NCBI GenBank assembly: GCA_900466575.1
Contig: UBMP01000016.1
Span: forward strand, 186,001 to 250,000
Source of the DNA: Hyphomicrobiales bacterium
GTDB taxonomy: Bacteria > Pseudomonadota > Alphaproteobacteria > Rhizobiales > Rhizobiaceae
Direction: 5' to 3'
Length of the DNA: 64,000 nucleotides
The notes under the pieces were generated by a model. The model was given only the letters and a program-made list of their open reading frames with translations. It searched no databases and was not told the DNA's origin. A program made the position numbers and the translations under genes. Every line of letters begins with the position of its first letter. The first letter of the stretch is position 1. Shown here piece after piece: positions 1-9,584 of the stretch.

Positions 1-1590
1 GAACCCGCCGATCTCGTTGAGCGCGGAACCAGTGTTGCGCACCAGCTTGACGCCGGCATCGACTTCCGAGCCCGAATTTTTGATCAGCGCCTTGATTTCC
101 TTGGCGGCATTGGCCGAGCGGCCGGCCAGTTCGCGCACTTCCATCGCAACGACCGCAAAGCCCTTGCCCGCCTCGCCGGCGCGTGCGGCTTCCACACCGG
201 CATTCAATGCCAGAAGGTTCGTCTGGAAGGCGATCTCGTCAATGACGCCGATGATGTTGGAGATCTGCTTCGACGACTCCTCGATGCGGCGCATCGCGTC
301 CTCGGCATCCGACACGACCCGGCTGGAGGCCAGGGCCGACTGGTTGGCGCGACCGGCAATGGTGCGCGCCTCCTCGGTGCGGCGGGCGGAATTGCTGACA
401 TTGACGGTGATCTCGTCCAGCGCGGCAGCGGTCTCTTCCAGCGAAGCAGCCTGCTGCTCGGTGCGGCGCGACAGATCGTTGGCGCCCGACGCAATCTCGT
501 GGCTGCCGCTTTCCACGGCGCCCACGGCGTTGGAAATTTCGGCCAGCGTCTCGGAAAGCTGTCGGACGGAGCGGTTGAAATCGTGACGGAGCTGTTCGAA
601 ATCGGGCGCAAACGCCTCTTCGATCTGGAAGCTGAGATCGCCGTTCGCCAGCCGCTGCAAGGCGGATGCAAGGCCGGACGTGGCAATGCGCAGCCGCTCG
701 GCGGCGTTCTCCTCGGCCTGGCGCTCCGCTTCCAGGCGCTCGGCCTCGGCACGATTGCGCGCCTCTTCGGCCTCGCGTTCCAAAGCCTTGTTGCTGATCG
801 CCGCCTGCCGGAAAACCTCGACCGCGCCGGCCATGGCGCCGATCTCGTCGCCGCGACCGGCAAAGGGAATGGTCGAGGCGGTATCGCCGGCTGCCAGATC
901 GCGCATCGACTTCGTGATACGGCCAATCGGCAGCGCGATGCCGCGCACCACAAAGACGCCTGCAGCGAGCGCAACGACGGCGGCAAAGCCGGCGAGAATT
1001 TCCGCAATGAGGATCATGCGCGCCGTGGCAGCGCGCGCTTCCGCGCCGCTCTGCTGGGCGGACTTCTGGCCCGAGGCGACGATCTCGCCGGTGATCTTCG
1101 ACAGCGTGTTGCCGATGCCGCTCATCGAGCCGAGATACATGCGGGCATTCTGATCCTTGCCCTGCGTCGAATAGAAGAGCAGCGTCTTGCCCATCTTGTT
1201 ATAGGCGGTGAGCTGCTTGTCGAGTTCGGCCAGTGCGGCCTTGTCGCCGCCCTCGCCCAGAAGCTGCGAATAGGCCTTCAGCGTCGCGGCCAGATTGTCG
1301 TTGATCGCAGCGATCGTCTTCTCGACCTCCGCCTTGGCCGGCTTGTCGGCGGCAAGCAGATGCTGCCCATAGGCCTCGCGCAGCTTGACAGCCGCAAGGT
1401 CGATCTCCTTGGACATGGAAATGCCGGACATGGCCGTCGAGGCCAAAAGCTCAAACCGTTGGTCCATGCTCCTCATGGACATGACGGCGCCCGTGGCGAT
1501 GACGCCCGACACGACCGCCAGGCTCCCGATCGCGGCAATGAGGCCTGTGCGGATGCTGGGACGGTGGACGGACAGTTTCAGGCGGGTCAT
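1..1590 (-). CDS. Methyl-accepting chemotaxis protein (3' end cut by window edge)
   Basis: Chemoreceptor that passes ligand signals to the CheA-CheW kinase array at the inner membrane. The visible 530 codons read as a short cytoplasmic N-terminus, TM1 at about residues 16-36, a small helical periplasmic sensor domain, TM2 at about 192-212, a HAMP domain, a Glu/Ala/Arg-rich coiled coil, a second HAMP-like segment and then the signalling domain. The conserved hairpin tip is seen as [18 protein letters not shown] followed by MEVRELA. The start is the ATG at 1588-1590, preceded by GGAGGC-like sequence. The C-terminus runs off the left edge, so any CheB/CheR tether is unseen. Family assignment is firm; the ligand is unknown. 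Confidence 0.95.
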   Translation of the reverse strand, partial: MTRLKLSVHRPSIRTGLIAAIGSLAVVSGVIATGAVMSMRSMDQRFELLASTAMSGISMSKEIDLAAVKLREAYGQHLLAADKPAKAEVEKTIAAINDNLAATLKAYSQLLGEGGDKAALAELDKQLTAYNKMGKTLLFYSTQGKDQNARMYLGSMSGIGNTLSKITGEIVASGQKSAQQSGAEARAATARMILIAEILAGFAAVVALAAGVFVVRGIALPIGRITKSMRDLAAGDTASTIPFAGRGDEIGAMAGAVEVFRQAAISNKALEREAEEARNRAEAERLEAERQAEENAAERLRIATSGLASALQRLANGDLSFQIEEAFAPDFEQLRHDFNRSVRQLSETLAEISNAVGAVESGSHEIASGANDLSRRTEQQAASLEETAAALDEITVNVSNSARRTEEARTIAGRANQSALASSRVVSDAEDAMRRIEESSKQISNIIGVIDEIAFQTNLLALNAGVEAARAGEAGKGFAVVAMEVRELAGRSANAAKEIKALIKNSGSEVDAGVKLVRNTGSALNEIGGF

Positions 1591-1713
1591 GGAGCCTCCG
1601 AATGCACTTGAAACGAAATTCGGTAAAATTCGTCTCAAATGGTTACAAGGAAGGCGTTAAGACTGTCTTTCAACACGCGCTAAACTATTCGTAAGCCGAT
1701 GCGAACAAACCGG

Positions 1714-2322
1714 TCACCACATCGTAGAGGCGGCTCGCACCGGCCATTCCTTGTCATAGGCGGCACCGTCAAAGCCGGCCTTGATCGTCTCCATCATCTG
1801 GCCGATCGTCGGCAGCGTCTTCGGATCGCGGTGCTTCTCGGGGTTCCAGAGTTCGGCGCGGATCAGGGCCCGGGCACATTGCGAATAGACTTCCTCGATC
1901 GAAATGACCACGACGGAACGTGGATGGCGGCCATCCATCGTGAAGCGCGTGGTCACGTCCGGATCGACGGTCACAATCGCCCTGCCGTTGACCCGCATCG
2001 CATTGTTGGAGCCGGGGATGAGGAACATCAGCGCAACGCGCGGATCGCGAACGATGTTCGCCAGCGAATCGATACGGTTGTTGCCGCGCCAGTCGGGCAG
2101 CATCAGCGTCCGCTCGTCCTCGATATGGATGACCCTGCCGGCATCGCCGCGCGGTGAGCAATCCAGCCCTTCCGGCCCGACCGTCGCCAGAGCGACGAAG
2201 GGCGAGGCTTCCAGCATCAACCGGTATTCCGGCGTCAGAAACGGCGTCACCTTGAGGAGCGACGTCTCGCCCGGCTCGCCATAAAGCGCCTGAAGTTCCT
2301 CGACCGATGTCACCGCCTGCAT
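1714..2322 (-). CDS. Pyridoxamine 5'-phosphate oxidase family (FMN-binding) protein
   Basis: A 202-aa protein with the split-barrel fold of the PPOX family. After an N-terminal helical segment it has PFVALATVGPEGLDCSPRGD (about residues 41-60), the typical strand pair that contacts FMN phosphate, and WRGNNRIDSLANI, a recurrent helix of this subgroup. Family members bind FMN or other flavins and act as reductases or oxidases; the substrate is not evident. GAGGAGG lies 5 nt before the chosen ATG. It is a single gene between the chemoreceptor and an alpha/beta hydrolase, all on the minus strand. It is not PdxH, because the PLP-site residues and C-terminal motif are absent. Confidence 0.85.
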   Translation of the reverse strand: MQAVTSVEELQALYGEPGETSLLKVTPFLTPEYRLMLEASPFVALATVGPEGLDCSPRGDAGRVIHIEDERTLMLPDWRGNNRIDSLANIVRDPRVALMFLIPGSNNAMRVNGRAIVTVDPDVTTRFTMDGRHPRSVVVISIEEVYSQCARALIRAELWNPEKHRDPKTLPTIGQMMETIKAGFDGAAYDKEWPVRAASTMW

Positions 2323-2403
2323 GCATGCCTCCTCTTGAACGAAACGCAGACCCTAGCACAGGCGCACATTCTCTTCATGAAGCATCTATGACAATCGCAC
2401 CGA

Positions 2404-3282
2404 TCATCCGAGAAATTTCGTGATGGCTTCGATCGCTTCCGGTGAATTGACGATGCGTCGATGGCCCAGACCGTCAAGCCAGGTAAGCGTCACGTTCGGG
2501 CCTGCCTCCGCATAGGCGCGGGCCGCATCCGCACCCACTTCCTTGTCTTCTGCCGCATGCAGAACCAGTGTCGGAACACCGCTGGCGGCGAGGTATTGGG
2601 GCGCGAATGACGCCTCGACCGGCCGTCCCGTCGCGCGTTCGAGCTCCACTGTCAGTGCCGCGGAAGCGCGATCGTCAAGGCCGAGCCCCTTGGAAAAATA
2701 CCGCAGGACACGCCGCACATCCGCCGGCGAGGCAATGAGGACAAGGCGCGGCGGCGATAGTGGCTTGCCATCCAGCGCGCCATGGGCCGCCAGCACCGAC
2801 ATGAAGCCGCCGAAGGAGTGGCCGATCATGGCCTCGAAGGGGCCAAAACGATGCCAGACGGCAGCGAGCGTCCTGATCGCAATGCCCGCGTGGAGCGATC
2901 TTGCGGGACTGTCGCCATGCCCCGGCAGATCGACGGCGTAGACGGAAAACCCGGCCTGACGAAGCCCGGTGACCAGTCCCTGCGTCAGGGCAATGCGCGA
3001 TCCCCAGCCATGGGTGAACATGACGCGCCGGGCGGTGTCGGAACCGATCGGGGAAAAGACGTGAACTGTAACCGGTTGTCCATCGATCTCGATCGTCTCC
3101 CGCCGGGCCTCGGCCATGCGCGGAGCCGATTGGGCGAAGAGCGCGCGTTCCTTCTCCGTCTGCGGATCCGGATTGCGCGTTCGCGTGAACAGAGAGAAAG
3201 CGAGCCGCCCGGCCATGCGCGGTGAGACGCGCCCCACGAGGTTGATCCCCCGCCCCATCATCTTCAGCCTGCGCGCGTCCAT
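2404..3282 (-). CDS. Alpha/beta hydrolase
   Basis: A 292-aa serine hydrolase of the alpha/beta fold. The nucleophile elbow GHSFGG is at about residue 152, the oxyanion region MFTHGWGSR at about 87-95, and the DLPGHGDSP turn at about 117-125. The acid is likely in LVLHAAEDKEVG and the catalytic His in GLGHRRIVNSPE near the C-terminus. No signal peptide is seen, so it is probably cytosolic. The substrate is unknown; esters or lactones are typical. The gene is divergent from a MarR regulator, with a shared 50-bp palindromic region only 17 bp from its start codon. It is therefore probably repressed by that regulator. SD GGAGAG precedes the ATG. Confidence 0.88.
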   Translation of the reverse strand: MDARRLKMMGRGINLVGRVSPRMAGRLAFSLFTRTRNPDPQTEKERALFAQSAPRMAEARRETIEIDGQPVTVHVFSPIGSDTARRVMFTHGWGSRIALTQGLVTGLRQAGFSVYAVDLPGHGDSPARSLHAGIAIRTLAAVWHRFGPFEAMIGHSFGGFMSVLAAHGALDGKPLSPPRLVLIASPADVRRVLRYFSKGLGLDDRASAALTVELERATGRPVEASFAPQYLAASGVPTLVLHAAEDKEVGADAARAYAEAGPNVTLTWLDGLGHRRIVNSPEAIEAITKFLG

Positions 3283-3298
3283 TCTGCTCTCCGTCGAT

Positions 3299-3348
3299 TT
3301 TGTTCAACCTTGTACGTTATTGATCGACATTGCACAAGATTGAACAAA
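3299..3348. promoter_or_regulatory. Candidate MarR operator, long interrupted palindrome
   Basis: Two 15-bp arms, TTTGTTCAACCTTGT (3299-3313) and ACAAGATTGAACAAA (3334-3348), are inverted repeats with a single mismatch and a 20-bp spacer. Each arm contains the 8-bp palindrome TTGTTCAA/TTGAACAA. The element lies in the gap between the divergent hydrolase and MarR genes, where a MarR-family repressor normally binds. Its role as the operator is inference. Confidence 0.6.
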
Positions 3349-3385
3349 TTTCACGGAGGGGGTGACGGCGGCGATAAGGAATGCG

Positions 3386-3880
3386 ATGATAAGCAATCAT
3401 CGAAACATAAAGGCATTCATGACCGCGACGCGCCAATTTCCGTGGGATCACCCCCGTTTCAAGAGCTGGATCTCTGTCGCCCGGGCCTGTCAGGTCATGA
3501 ACCAGGCCCTGGCGCGGGAGATTGCGAGCCTCGACATCAAGCCGCCGCATCTTGACATCCTGGTCAATCTCTATCGTTTCGAGGGTCTGACCCAACAGGA
3601 TCTCGCCCGCAAACTGCTGGTCGGCCGATCCAACATGTCGATGCTGCTGCCGCAGATGGAAAAGCGCGGGCTGATCACCCGGCGCGGCGACGAAAACGAT
3701 CGCCGGGTGCTGCGGCTCTACCTGACCGAGGATGGGCGGGCGCTCTCCGAAAAGGCCATGGACATCCAGATCAAGGTGATAGACCGGATGATGGAAACCT
3801 CGACGCTCGAGGAATGCATGTCGGTCGCCAGCGTCATGGAGCGGCTGACCGCCGCGCTGCTCATGCGCGACGGTCGGTGA
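3386..3880 (+). CDS. MarR family transcriptional regulator
   Basis: Winged-helix dimeric repressor. The core reads LDILVNLYRFEGLTQQDLAR (helix 3-4), LLVGRSNMSMLLPQMEKRGL (recognition helix) and RRGDENDRRVLRLYLTEDGR (wing with the family DxRxxxLxLT signature). Three in-frame starts exist: GTG 3362 with an SD only 2 nt away, ATG 3386 with AAGGA 5 nt upstream, and ATG 3419. I chose 3386 on SD spacing. The gene is divergent from the alpha/beta hydrolase and is expected to control that gene and itself through the palindrome at 3299-3348. The inducer is unknown; aromatic or lipophilic compounds are common for this family. Confidence 0.92.
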   Translation: MISNHRNIKAFMTATRQFPWDHPRFKSWISVARACQVMNQALAREIASLDIKPPHLDILVNLYRFEGLTQQDLARKLLVGRSNMSMLLPQMEKRGLITRRGDENDRRVLRLYLTEDGRALSEKAMDIQIKVIDRMMETSTLEECMSVASVMERLTAALLMRDGR

Positions 3881-3889
3881 GTTCCACGG

Positions 3890-5002
3890 TCACTCTGCCG
3901 GCGGTACAAACAGCGTCTTCACGCCGTGCGGCTTGCTCATGAGATATTGCGGCGGCGCATCAACCAGCTCGCCGAAATGCGCGGCGGCACGCCAGGGCCA
4001 TCGCGGGTCGTAAAGCACCGTGCGCGCCAGCGCGATGAGATCCGCCTCGCCAGCCTTCAGAATTTCCTCCGCCTGGTCGAACTCCGTAATGAGGCCAACC
4101 GTGACCACGGGCATCTGAACTGCCTCTTTGACCGCACGGGCAAACGGCACCTGATAGCCGGGTCCGATCGTCATCTTGGCGTCGGAGGCGAGTCCGCCGC
4201 TGGAAACGTGAATCGCATCGCAACCGCGGGCCTCAAGCGCCCGGGCAAAAGCGATGGTGGCCTCTATATCCCAGCCGCCCTCCTTCCAGTCTGTCGCAGA
4301 AACGCGCACCGTCAGCGGCTTGCCGGCCGGCCAGGCGGCGCGCACAGCATCGAAGACTTCCAGCGGAAAGCGCATGCGATTCTCGAGACTGCCGCCATAG
4401 TCGTCCGTGCGCTGGTTCGACAAGGGAGAGAGGAACTCATGGAGCAGGTAACCATGAGCCGCGTGAAGCTGCACGGCATCGATGCCGAGCCGGTCAGCGC
4501 GCCTTGCCGCATCGGCAAAGCCATCGCGGATACGCCGAAGTCCGGCCTGATCAAGAGCCGTCGGCGCATCGTAAGCTTCGCGGAAGGGAATCGCGCTAGG
4601 AGCAACTGTCTTCCAGCCATTGGAGGCGCCGGGCGCGATCTGATGCCCACCCTTCCACGGAACTTCAGAGGAAGCCTTGCGCCCCGCATGCGCCAGCTGA
4701 ATGGCAATTGGCATGGAAGACCATTGTCGAATGCCATCCAGCACTCGCTTCATGGCGTTTTCGCAGTCGTCCGAATACAGGCCCACGTCCCCATACGTGA
4801 TCCTGCCTTCTTCCGTGACCGCGGTCGCTTCAATGGTGAGGACGGCTGCGCCTGAGAGCACCAGATGCCCCAGATGGATCATATGCCAGTCGGTCATTTG
4901 GCCGTCTTTAGCCGAATACTGACACATTGGCGCGATCACGATTCGGTTCTTCAGCTCAAGTGAGCCGACCTTGAACGGCGAAAACAGCTTTGTGGAAGCC
5001 AT
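3890..5002 (-). CDS. NADH:flavin oxidoreductase, Old Yellow Enzyme (YqjM/NamA type)
   Basis: A 370-aa TIM-barrel FMN enzyme that reduces activated C=C bonds with NAD(P)H. The start of the domain FSPFKVGSLELKNRIVIAPM is followed by CQYSA, giving the Cys of the YqjM subclass. Substrate-binding H-x-x-H is in QLAHAGRKAS, and the HAAHGYLLHEFLSP and NQRTDDYGGSLENRMRFPLE blocks are intact. I set the start at ATG 5002 (MASTKLF), which has GGAG 7 nt upstream. A reading frame extends further upstream but lacks family similarity. It is convergent with marR (9-nt gap). The physiological substrate is unknown; detoxification of enones or nitro compounds is usual. Confidence 0.93.
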   Translation of the reverse strand: MASTKLFSPFKVGSLELKNRIVIAPMCQYSAKDGQMTDWHMIHLGHLVLSGAAVLTIEATAVTEEGRITYGDVGLYSDDCENAMKRVLDGIRQWSSMPIAIQLAHAGRKASSEVPWKGGHQIAPGASNGWKTVAPSAIPFREAYDAPTALDQAGLRRIRDGFADAARRADRLGIDAVQLHAAHGYLLHEFLSPLSNQRTDDYGGSLENRMRFPLEVFDAVRAAWPAGKPLTVRVSATDWKEGGWDIEATIAFARALEARGCDAIHVSSGGLASDAKMTIGPGYQVPFARAVKEAVQMPVVTVGLITEFDQAEEILKAGEADLIALARTVLYDPRWPWRAAAHFGELVDAPPQYLMSKPHGVKTLFVPPAE

Positions 5003-5110
5003 GAAAATCTCCGGAAATGCAGAGGAAATGGAATGGGAGGCGAAAAGAGACCAGACGTATGTGTGTGCGATCAGGCCTTGCCGCAAGGCCATCTCACGGC
5101 GAATTCAAGC

Positions 5111-5548
5111 CTACAGCAACCCGAGCGCGGCGAGTTCCCGCTTCATGTGTTCCGGCATCTCGTCCAGCCCCGTCCCCGCATGACCCAGATCCTTTGGCGC
5201 ATCCTTGGACTCAAGGTAGCGCCAGCCCTGGAACGGGCGTTTCGGTTGCATGACCGTCTCGATCACTTCCGGTCCAAGAATAAGCTCCGCGCGTGTAATC
5301 CCGTCACCGCCCACAATCTCACGAATGTCGAGAATGGGCTGACGCGCCTTCACCTGTCCCTTGATGACCCAATACAGCGAGCCGCCATCGATGATCTCGT
5401 CCCGGCGTTTGGGAAACATACGCGTGACATGGCTGGAATGCGGCTCCATGCCGGCGGCGATCGCCAGCAGCGATCGTTCGGTCACCCAGTCGCGCAGATC
5501 ATCGATCGAATCCGCTCCGACGCAAAGCTTGATGATGTGAAGTGTCAT
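5111..5548 (-). CDS. DUF1489 family protein
   Basis: A 145-aa cytosolic protein of the alphaproteobacterial DUF1489 family, function unknown. It begins MTLHIIKLCVGADSIDDLRD, has the conserved block MEPHSSHVTRMFPKRRDEII, then GGSLYWVIKGQVKARQPILD, and ends with a basic-tryptophan segment (RPFQGWRYLESKDAP). A longer frame starts upstream, but the conserved family starts at the methionine used here. It is on the same strand as the OYE gene and sdaA. The conserved length and the Trp-containing barrel-like pattern suggest a nucleic-acid or ligand-binding fold; that is speculation. Confidence 0.85.
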   Translation of the reverse strand: MTLHIIKLCVGADSIDDLRDWVTERSLLAIAAGMEPHSSHVTRMFPKRRDEIIDGGSLYWVIKGQVKARQPILDIREIVGGDGITRAELILGPEVIETVMQPKRPFQGWRYLESKDAPKDLGHAGTGLDEMPEHMKRELAALGLL

Positions 5549-5674
5549 GCGCGCCTTTGAACGCCTTTCAGGCCACCACGTCAAGGCGCTGGAACGCAAT
5601 GGGCTCGATTGCACCAGCCCGGCGTGAAGGGGTCGCCATGAACATGAGGGAGATGGCGCGCCGCTTCCGGCGCG

Positions 5675-7075
5675 TCAACACTCGACGACGTTGACGGCGA
5701 GACCACCCGTCGAGGTTTCCTTGTACTTCTCGCTCATGTCGTTACCCGTCTGGCGCATCGTCTCGATGCAGGCATCCAGCGGCACGAAATGCTGACCGTC
5801 GCCCTTGACCGCCAGCGACGCGGCCGTGACAGCCTTGACCGCCCCCAGCGCGTTCCGCTCGATACAAGGCACCTGGACGAGGCCTGCGACCGGGTCGCAG
5901 GTCATGCCGAGATGATGTTCGAGCGCGATTTCGGCTGCGTTCTCAATCTGCTCGGGCGATCCGCCCATGACGGCGGCCATGCCGGCAGCAGCCATGGCCG
6001 CCGCCGAGCCGACCTCGCCCTGACACCCGACTTCGGCGCCGGAGATCGACGCATTGTGCTTGATGATGCCGCCGACGGCTGCAGCCGTCAGCAGGAAATC
6101 ATGAATGCCGTCCTGATCGGCATCCGCATGGAACTGCTTGTAGTAGCGGATGGTAGCCGGAATGACGCCCGCTGCCCCGTTCGTCGGTGCGGTGACGACG
6201 CGGCCGCCCGCCGCGTTCTCCTCGTTCACCGCCATGGCGTAGACACTCAGCCAGTCATTGGCGAAAAGCGGATTGGGACGGTTGGAACGCCACTCCTCCT
6301 GAAGCTTGTCGTGGATGCCCTTCGCCCTGCGGCGCACCTTCAAGCCGCCCGGCATAATGCCCTCGCCGCGCAAACCCCGCTCCACACAGGAATCCATCGC
6401 CTGCCAGATGGCATCAAGCCCCTCGTCCAAGGCAGAACGCCCCATCACCGCCTCTTCGTTCGCCCTTTTCATCTGCGCGATGGTCATGCCGGAACGGGCT
6501 GCCATTTCAAGCATCTGCTTGGCGGACGCAAAGGGGAACGGCACATTGGCCGGCGGCTTCTTGTCCTTCTCGCGGCGCATGGCCTCCAGTTCGGTATCGG
6601 TGACGACGAAGCCGCCGCCGATGGAATAATAGACCTGCGTCAGCAAAAGACGTCCGTCATGATCGAAAGCGGAAAGGCGCATGCCGTTTGCATGGCCCGG
6701 CAGCGGCTGCTTCTTGTCGAAGACCAGATCCTCGGCCGGATTGAAATGATAAGACGGATGCCCCGGCGGTGTGACACTCCGCGTCTTCTCGACCGCCTCG
6801 ATGATGGCGTCCATCCGGTCCGGATCAACCTTGTTGGGCAATTCGCCGGCAAGACCCAGGATCACCGCCCTGCCCGTGCCATGTCCGATGCCTGTATGTG
6901 CCAGAGACCCATGCAGGCTGACTTTCAGCGCGGCCACATGCGCACCCTGCGGACGGGGCCAGTCATCCGACAAGATCAGTTCGAGAAACCGGGCGGCGGC
7001 CGACATCGGCCCCATCGTGTGCGAACTGGACGGCCCGATGCCGATCTTGAAGACGTCGAAGACGGAAAGAAACAT
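5675..7075 (-). CDS. sdaA: L-serine ammonia-lyase (single-chain, iron-sulfur type)
   Basis: Deaminates L-serine to pyruvate and ammonia using an oxygen-sensitive [4Fe-4S] cluster. The 466-aa protein starts [20 protein letters not shown], the N-terminal beta domain signature. The C-terminal alpha domain has [32 protein letters not shown] and [20 protein letters not shown], whose cysteines together with the one in PCIERN are the cluster ligands. Length matches single-polypeptide SdaA/SdaB. It is monocistronic, with DUF599 divergent upstream. Cofactor and reaction follow from the family. Confidence 0.95.
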   Translation of the reverse strand: MFLSVFDVFKIGIGPSSSHTMGPMSAAARFLELILSDDWPRPQGAHVAALKVSLHGSLAHTGIGHGTGRAVILGLAGELPNKVDPDRMDAIIEAVEKTRSVTPPGHPSYHFNPAEDLVFDKKQPLPGHANGMRLSAFDHDGRLLLTQVYYSIGGGFVVTDTELEAMRREKDKKPPANVPFPFASAKQMLEMAARSGMTIAQMKRANEEAVMGRSALDEGLDAIWQAMDSCVERGLRGEGIMPGGLKVRRRAKGIHDKLQEEWRSNRPNPLFANDWLSVYAMAVNEENAAGGRVVTAPTNGAAGVIPATIRYYKQFHADADQDGIHDFLLTAAAVGGIIKHNASISGAEVGCQGEVGSAAAMAAAGMAAVMGGSPEQIENAAEIALEHHLGMTCDPVAGLVQVPCIERNALGAVKAVTAASLAVKGDGQHFVPLDACIETMRQTGNDMSEKYKETSTGGLAVNVVEC

Positions 7076-7264
7076 GGAGTGCTGGGCCCGGATGATTGAG
7101 AGTCAATTGAACCATCTTATCCGTCAGGCCGCCATTGGTAAGCCACTCATCGGCATGGGATGACGATTTCGCGACACCGGCGGCCTGAGGAGGCAGGAGG
7201 GCTGGCGGCGACCGCAGAACCCGCCTTTGTCCACAGCCCGGAAGCTTCCGCCCGGCCCGAATTC

Positions 7265-7957
7265 ATGGCAGAAAACAGCATGACCGCACTCGACTATTTC
7301 GCCCTCAGCATCTTCCTCATTCTCTGGTGGGGCTTTTCCTGGCTCACCAGCGGACGGCCGAAGATTGCGCGCCCGGCGCTCACCCATCTGGTCAACAACT
7401 ATCGCCGCGCCTGGCTGCGCAACTCGCTGACGCGGGACCTGAAGATGATAGACACGCAGATCATGGCCGGTCTGCAGAACGGCACAGCCTTCTTCGCCTC
7501 GGCTTCCATGTTCGCGCTGGGCAGCTGTTTCCCGCTTCTGGGCGCCTCCGACAGCGTTGGCTCCATCTACGCGACGCTGCCGGCCTTCTTCCGCACAGGG
7601 CAGGAAGGGTTCGAGTTCAAGGTTGTCGGGCTTGCGGCGATCTTCGCCTATTCCTTCTTCAAGTTCGGCTGGGCCTACCGCCTCTTCAACTATTGCACGA
7701 TCCTGTTCGGTTCGCTGCCGATGCCGAAGCACACGCATGATGATGCTGCTGTGACCGAGCGCACCGTGGAGCGCGTGATCGAGCTGAACATTCTCGCTGG
7801 CAAGCATTTCAATGCGGGACTTCGCGGCATCTTCCTGTCGATCGGTTACATCGGCTGGTTCCTGAGCCCACTGCTCCTGATCGCGCTGACGGTCTTCGTC
7901 ATTGGTGTGCTTGTCCGCCGGCAGTTTTTCTCCGAGGCGCGCAGCGCTTTGTTGTGA
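7265..7957 (+). CDS. DUF599 family membrane protein
   Basis: A 230-aa inner-membrane protein of DUF599. Four or five hydrophobic segments are visible: about residues 6-23, 72-92, 115-135, 185-203 and 208-225. The conserved RPALTHLVNNYRRAWLRN and TQIMAGLQNGTAFFASASM blocks lie between TM1 and TM2. No function is established for the family. ATG 7265 and ATG 7280 are both possible starts; neither has a strong SD. The preceding 35 codons in frame are not conserved-looking, so I excluded them. The gene is divergent from sdaA and precedes the DUF1624 gene by 80 nt, perhaps in one transcript. Confidence 0.85.
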   Translation: MAENSMTALDYFALSIFLILWWGFSWLTSGRPKIARPALTHLVNNYRRAWLRNSLTRDLKMIDTQIMAGLQNGTAFFASASMFALGSCFPLLGASDSVGSIYATLPAFFRTGQEGFEFKVVGLAAIFAYSFFKFGWAYRLFNYCTILFGSLPMPKHTHDDAAVTERTVERVIELNILAGKHFNAGLRGIFLSIGYIGWFLSPLLLIALTVFVIGVLVRRQFFSEARSALL

Positions 7958-8037
7958 ACCTGCCGCAAAAAAGGCGGGTCTGCAGGCAAAGCGGAAACCA
8001 TGCACGATTTGCAGACATTGAATGAAAGTGATGGTCG

Positions 8038-9015
8038 ATGAGCCAGGACACCACCGTCGAGCAGCCCATCGGCCGGTTGCATTGGATGGATGCGCTGCGC
8101 GGCATCGCGCTCGTCACCATGGCGACCTATCACCTGACCTGGGACCTGGAATTCTTCCACTATCTGGAGCCCGGAACGGCGAGCAGCCTGCCGCTGAAAA
8201 TCTACGCCCGGTCGATTGCCTCAAGCTTCCTGTTTCTGGCGGGCTTCAGCCTCTATCTTGCCCACGGCAAAGGCATCCGCTGGCAACCCTTCTGGGTCCG
8301 CTTCGCCAAGATCGTCGTTGCCGCACTGGTGGTGACCGTCGCCACCTTCTTCGCCATGCGCGACGAGTTCATCTATTTCGGCATCCTGCACAATATCGCC
8401 GCGGCCAGCCTCATCGGGCTCCTCTTCCTGCGCGTCCCGCCGCCCGTCACCCTTCTCGTCGCAGCGGCGGCAATTGCGGCACCCATCTGGCTGCGCGATG
8501 GTTTCTTCAACACGCCGGCGCTTTATTGGGTCGGATTGTCGGAAAGTGTCCGCCGCTCCAACGACTATGTGCCGCTGCTCCCCTGGCTTGGCCCGTTCCT
8601 GATCGGCATCGCAACCGCACAACTTCTAATTAAGAAGCGACTCATAAGAATTCTGCGCGGCGATCGCGCTGAGAATTTCCACGTTTTTTCCGGGTTATCC
8701 ACAGTTGGTCGCCACAGTCTTGCCTTCTACCTGCTGCACCAACCGATCCTGATCGCTATAGTATGGTGCATCGCACAAGTGTTTCCGGCAGCCAGCCCCG
8801 ATCCAGCTTTGTCCTATATGCAGAGTTGTAAGGCGGCCTGTGCAGCACAACAGTCCGAGTCCTTCTGTAGTTCGTTCTGCGGCTGCACTCTGACTGAGCT
8901 CAAGAGCCAGAACCTGTTCGACGTACTGGAGCGAGGCGAACTCGACGTCAACAACGACGCGCGTGTACTTGGCATCAGCCGCCAGTGCACGAGGACTGCG
9001 CAAGGACAGGAATAG
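8038..9015 (+). CDS. DUF1624 membrane protein (heparan-alpha-glucosaminide N-acetyltransferase-like) with Cys-rich tail
   Basis: A 325-aa multi-pass protein. The N-terminal HWMDALRGIALVTMATYHLT and the following FLFLAGFSLYLAHG are hallmarks of the DUF1624/acyltransferase-3-like membrane fold, with about eight TM segments up to residue 250. The family is related to transmembrane acetyltransferases; the substrate is unknown. After the last TM, a soluble tail of about 75 residues holds six cysteines at about C264, C268, C277, C281, C283 and C317, in the pattern CxxxC...FCxxFCGC. The tail could bind metal or form disulfides. Base composition drops near 8620-8760. It lies just ahead of the methyltransferase gene (11 nt). 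Confidence 0.85.
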   Translation: MSQDTTVEQPIGRLHWMDALRGIALVTMATYHLTWDLEFFHYLEPGTASSLPLKIYARSIASSFLFLAGFSLYLAHGKGIRWQPFWVRFAKIVVAALVVTVATFFAMRDEFIYFGILHNIAAASLIGLLFLRVPPPVTLLVAAAAIAAPIWLRDGFFNTPALYWVGLSESVRRSNDYVPLLPWLGPFLIGIATAQLLIKKRLIRILRGDRAENFHVFSGLSTVGRHSLAFYLLHQPILIAIVWCIAQVFPAASPDPALSYMQSCKAACAAQQSESFCSSFCGCTLTELKSQNLFDVLERGELDVNNDARVLGISRQCTRTAQGQE

Positions 9016-9026
9016 GCATCAGGATC

Positions 9027-9500
9027 ATGAACGAGTTTCGGTCGCGCCCCTTGAATTTTCCGTGGCCTCCGCTGTTTTACATCGCCGCCTGCATCATCGG
9101 ATTTGCAATTGAAGCGCGCATGGCTTCACCGCCCGGCTTTCACCTGACCGTGCTTGCGCCGATCTCGGGCTGGGCCTTCATCACCATGGCGGTCAGCCTC
9201 GACATCTGGGCGATGAAGACGCTCGCCGACCGCGACACCGCCGTCATGCCAATGAAGTGCGCGAGCCGCCTCGTGACATGCGGTCCCTATCGCTTCACCC
9301 GCAATCCGACCTATCTCGCCTACACGCTGCTACTGATCGGTATCGGCCTGGTTGCAGGCAGTGCCTGGGTGATGATCGGCGCGATTGTCGCCGCAGCCCT
9401 GACCACCTATCTCGCCATCCGCCCGGAAGAATATCATCTCCTGTCGCGCTTCGGCTTCGAGTTCGAACGCTATTGCCACGGCACCCGCCGCTGGCTTTGA
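9027..9500 (+). CDS. Isoprenylcysteine carboxyl methyltransferase-like membrane methyltransferase
   Basis: A 157-aa integral membrane protein of the ICMT/PEMT-like methyltransferase family. Four hydrophobic segments are seen, and the C-terminal SAM-binding signature GPYRFTRNPTYLAYTLLLIG is followed by IRPEEYHLLSRFG-EFERY, matching the family's catalytic E-E/RY pattern. Family members methylate lipids or small substrates at the membrane; the bacterial substrate here is unknown. The start is ATG 9027, after the upstream stop at 9015, and translation may be coupled. A strong bidirectional terminator follows at 9525. Confidence 0.85.
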   Translation: MNEFRSRPLNFPWPPLFYIAACIIGFAIEARMASPPGFHLTVLAPISGWAFITMAVSLDIWAMKTLADRDTAVMPMKCASRLVTCGPYRFTRNPTYLAYTLLLIGIGLVAGSAWVMIGAIVAAALTTYLAIRPEEYHLLSRFGFEFERYCHGTRRWL

Positions 9501-9524
9501 TCGAAATTGTTTTGATAATCAAAG

Positions 9525-9559
9525 AAAAGGCCGCCGGATGGATCATCCGGCGGCCTTTT
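9525..9559. terminator. Bidirectional rho-independent terminator
   Basis: Perfect inverted repeat AAAAGGCCGCCGGAT...ATCCGGCGGCCTTTT with a 5-nt loop, flanked by A and T runs. It lies between the convergent methyltransferase (+) and merR-type (-) genes and can terminate both. Confidence 0.85.
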
Positions 9560-9584
9560 CCATTTCGGTTATCGATGAGACCGA

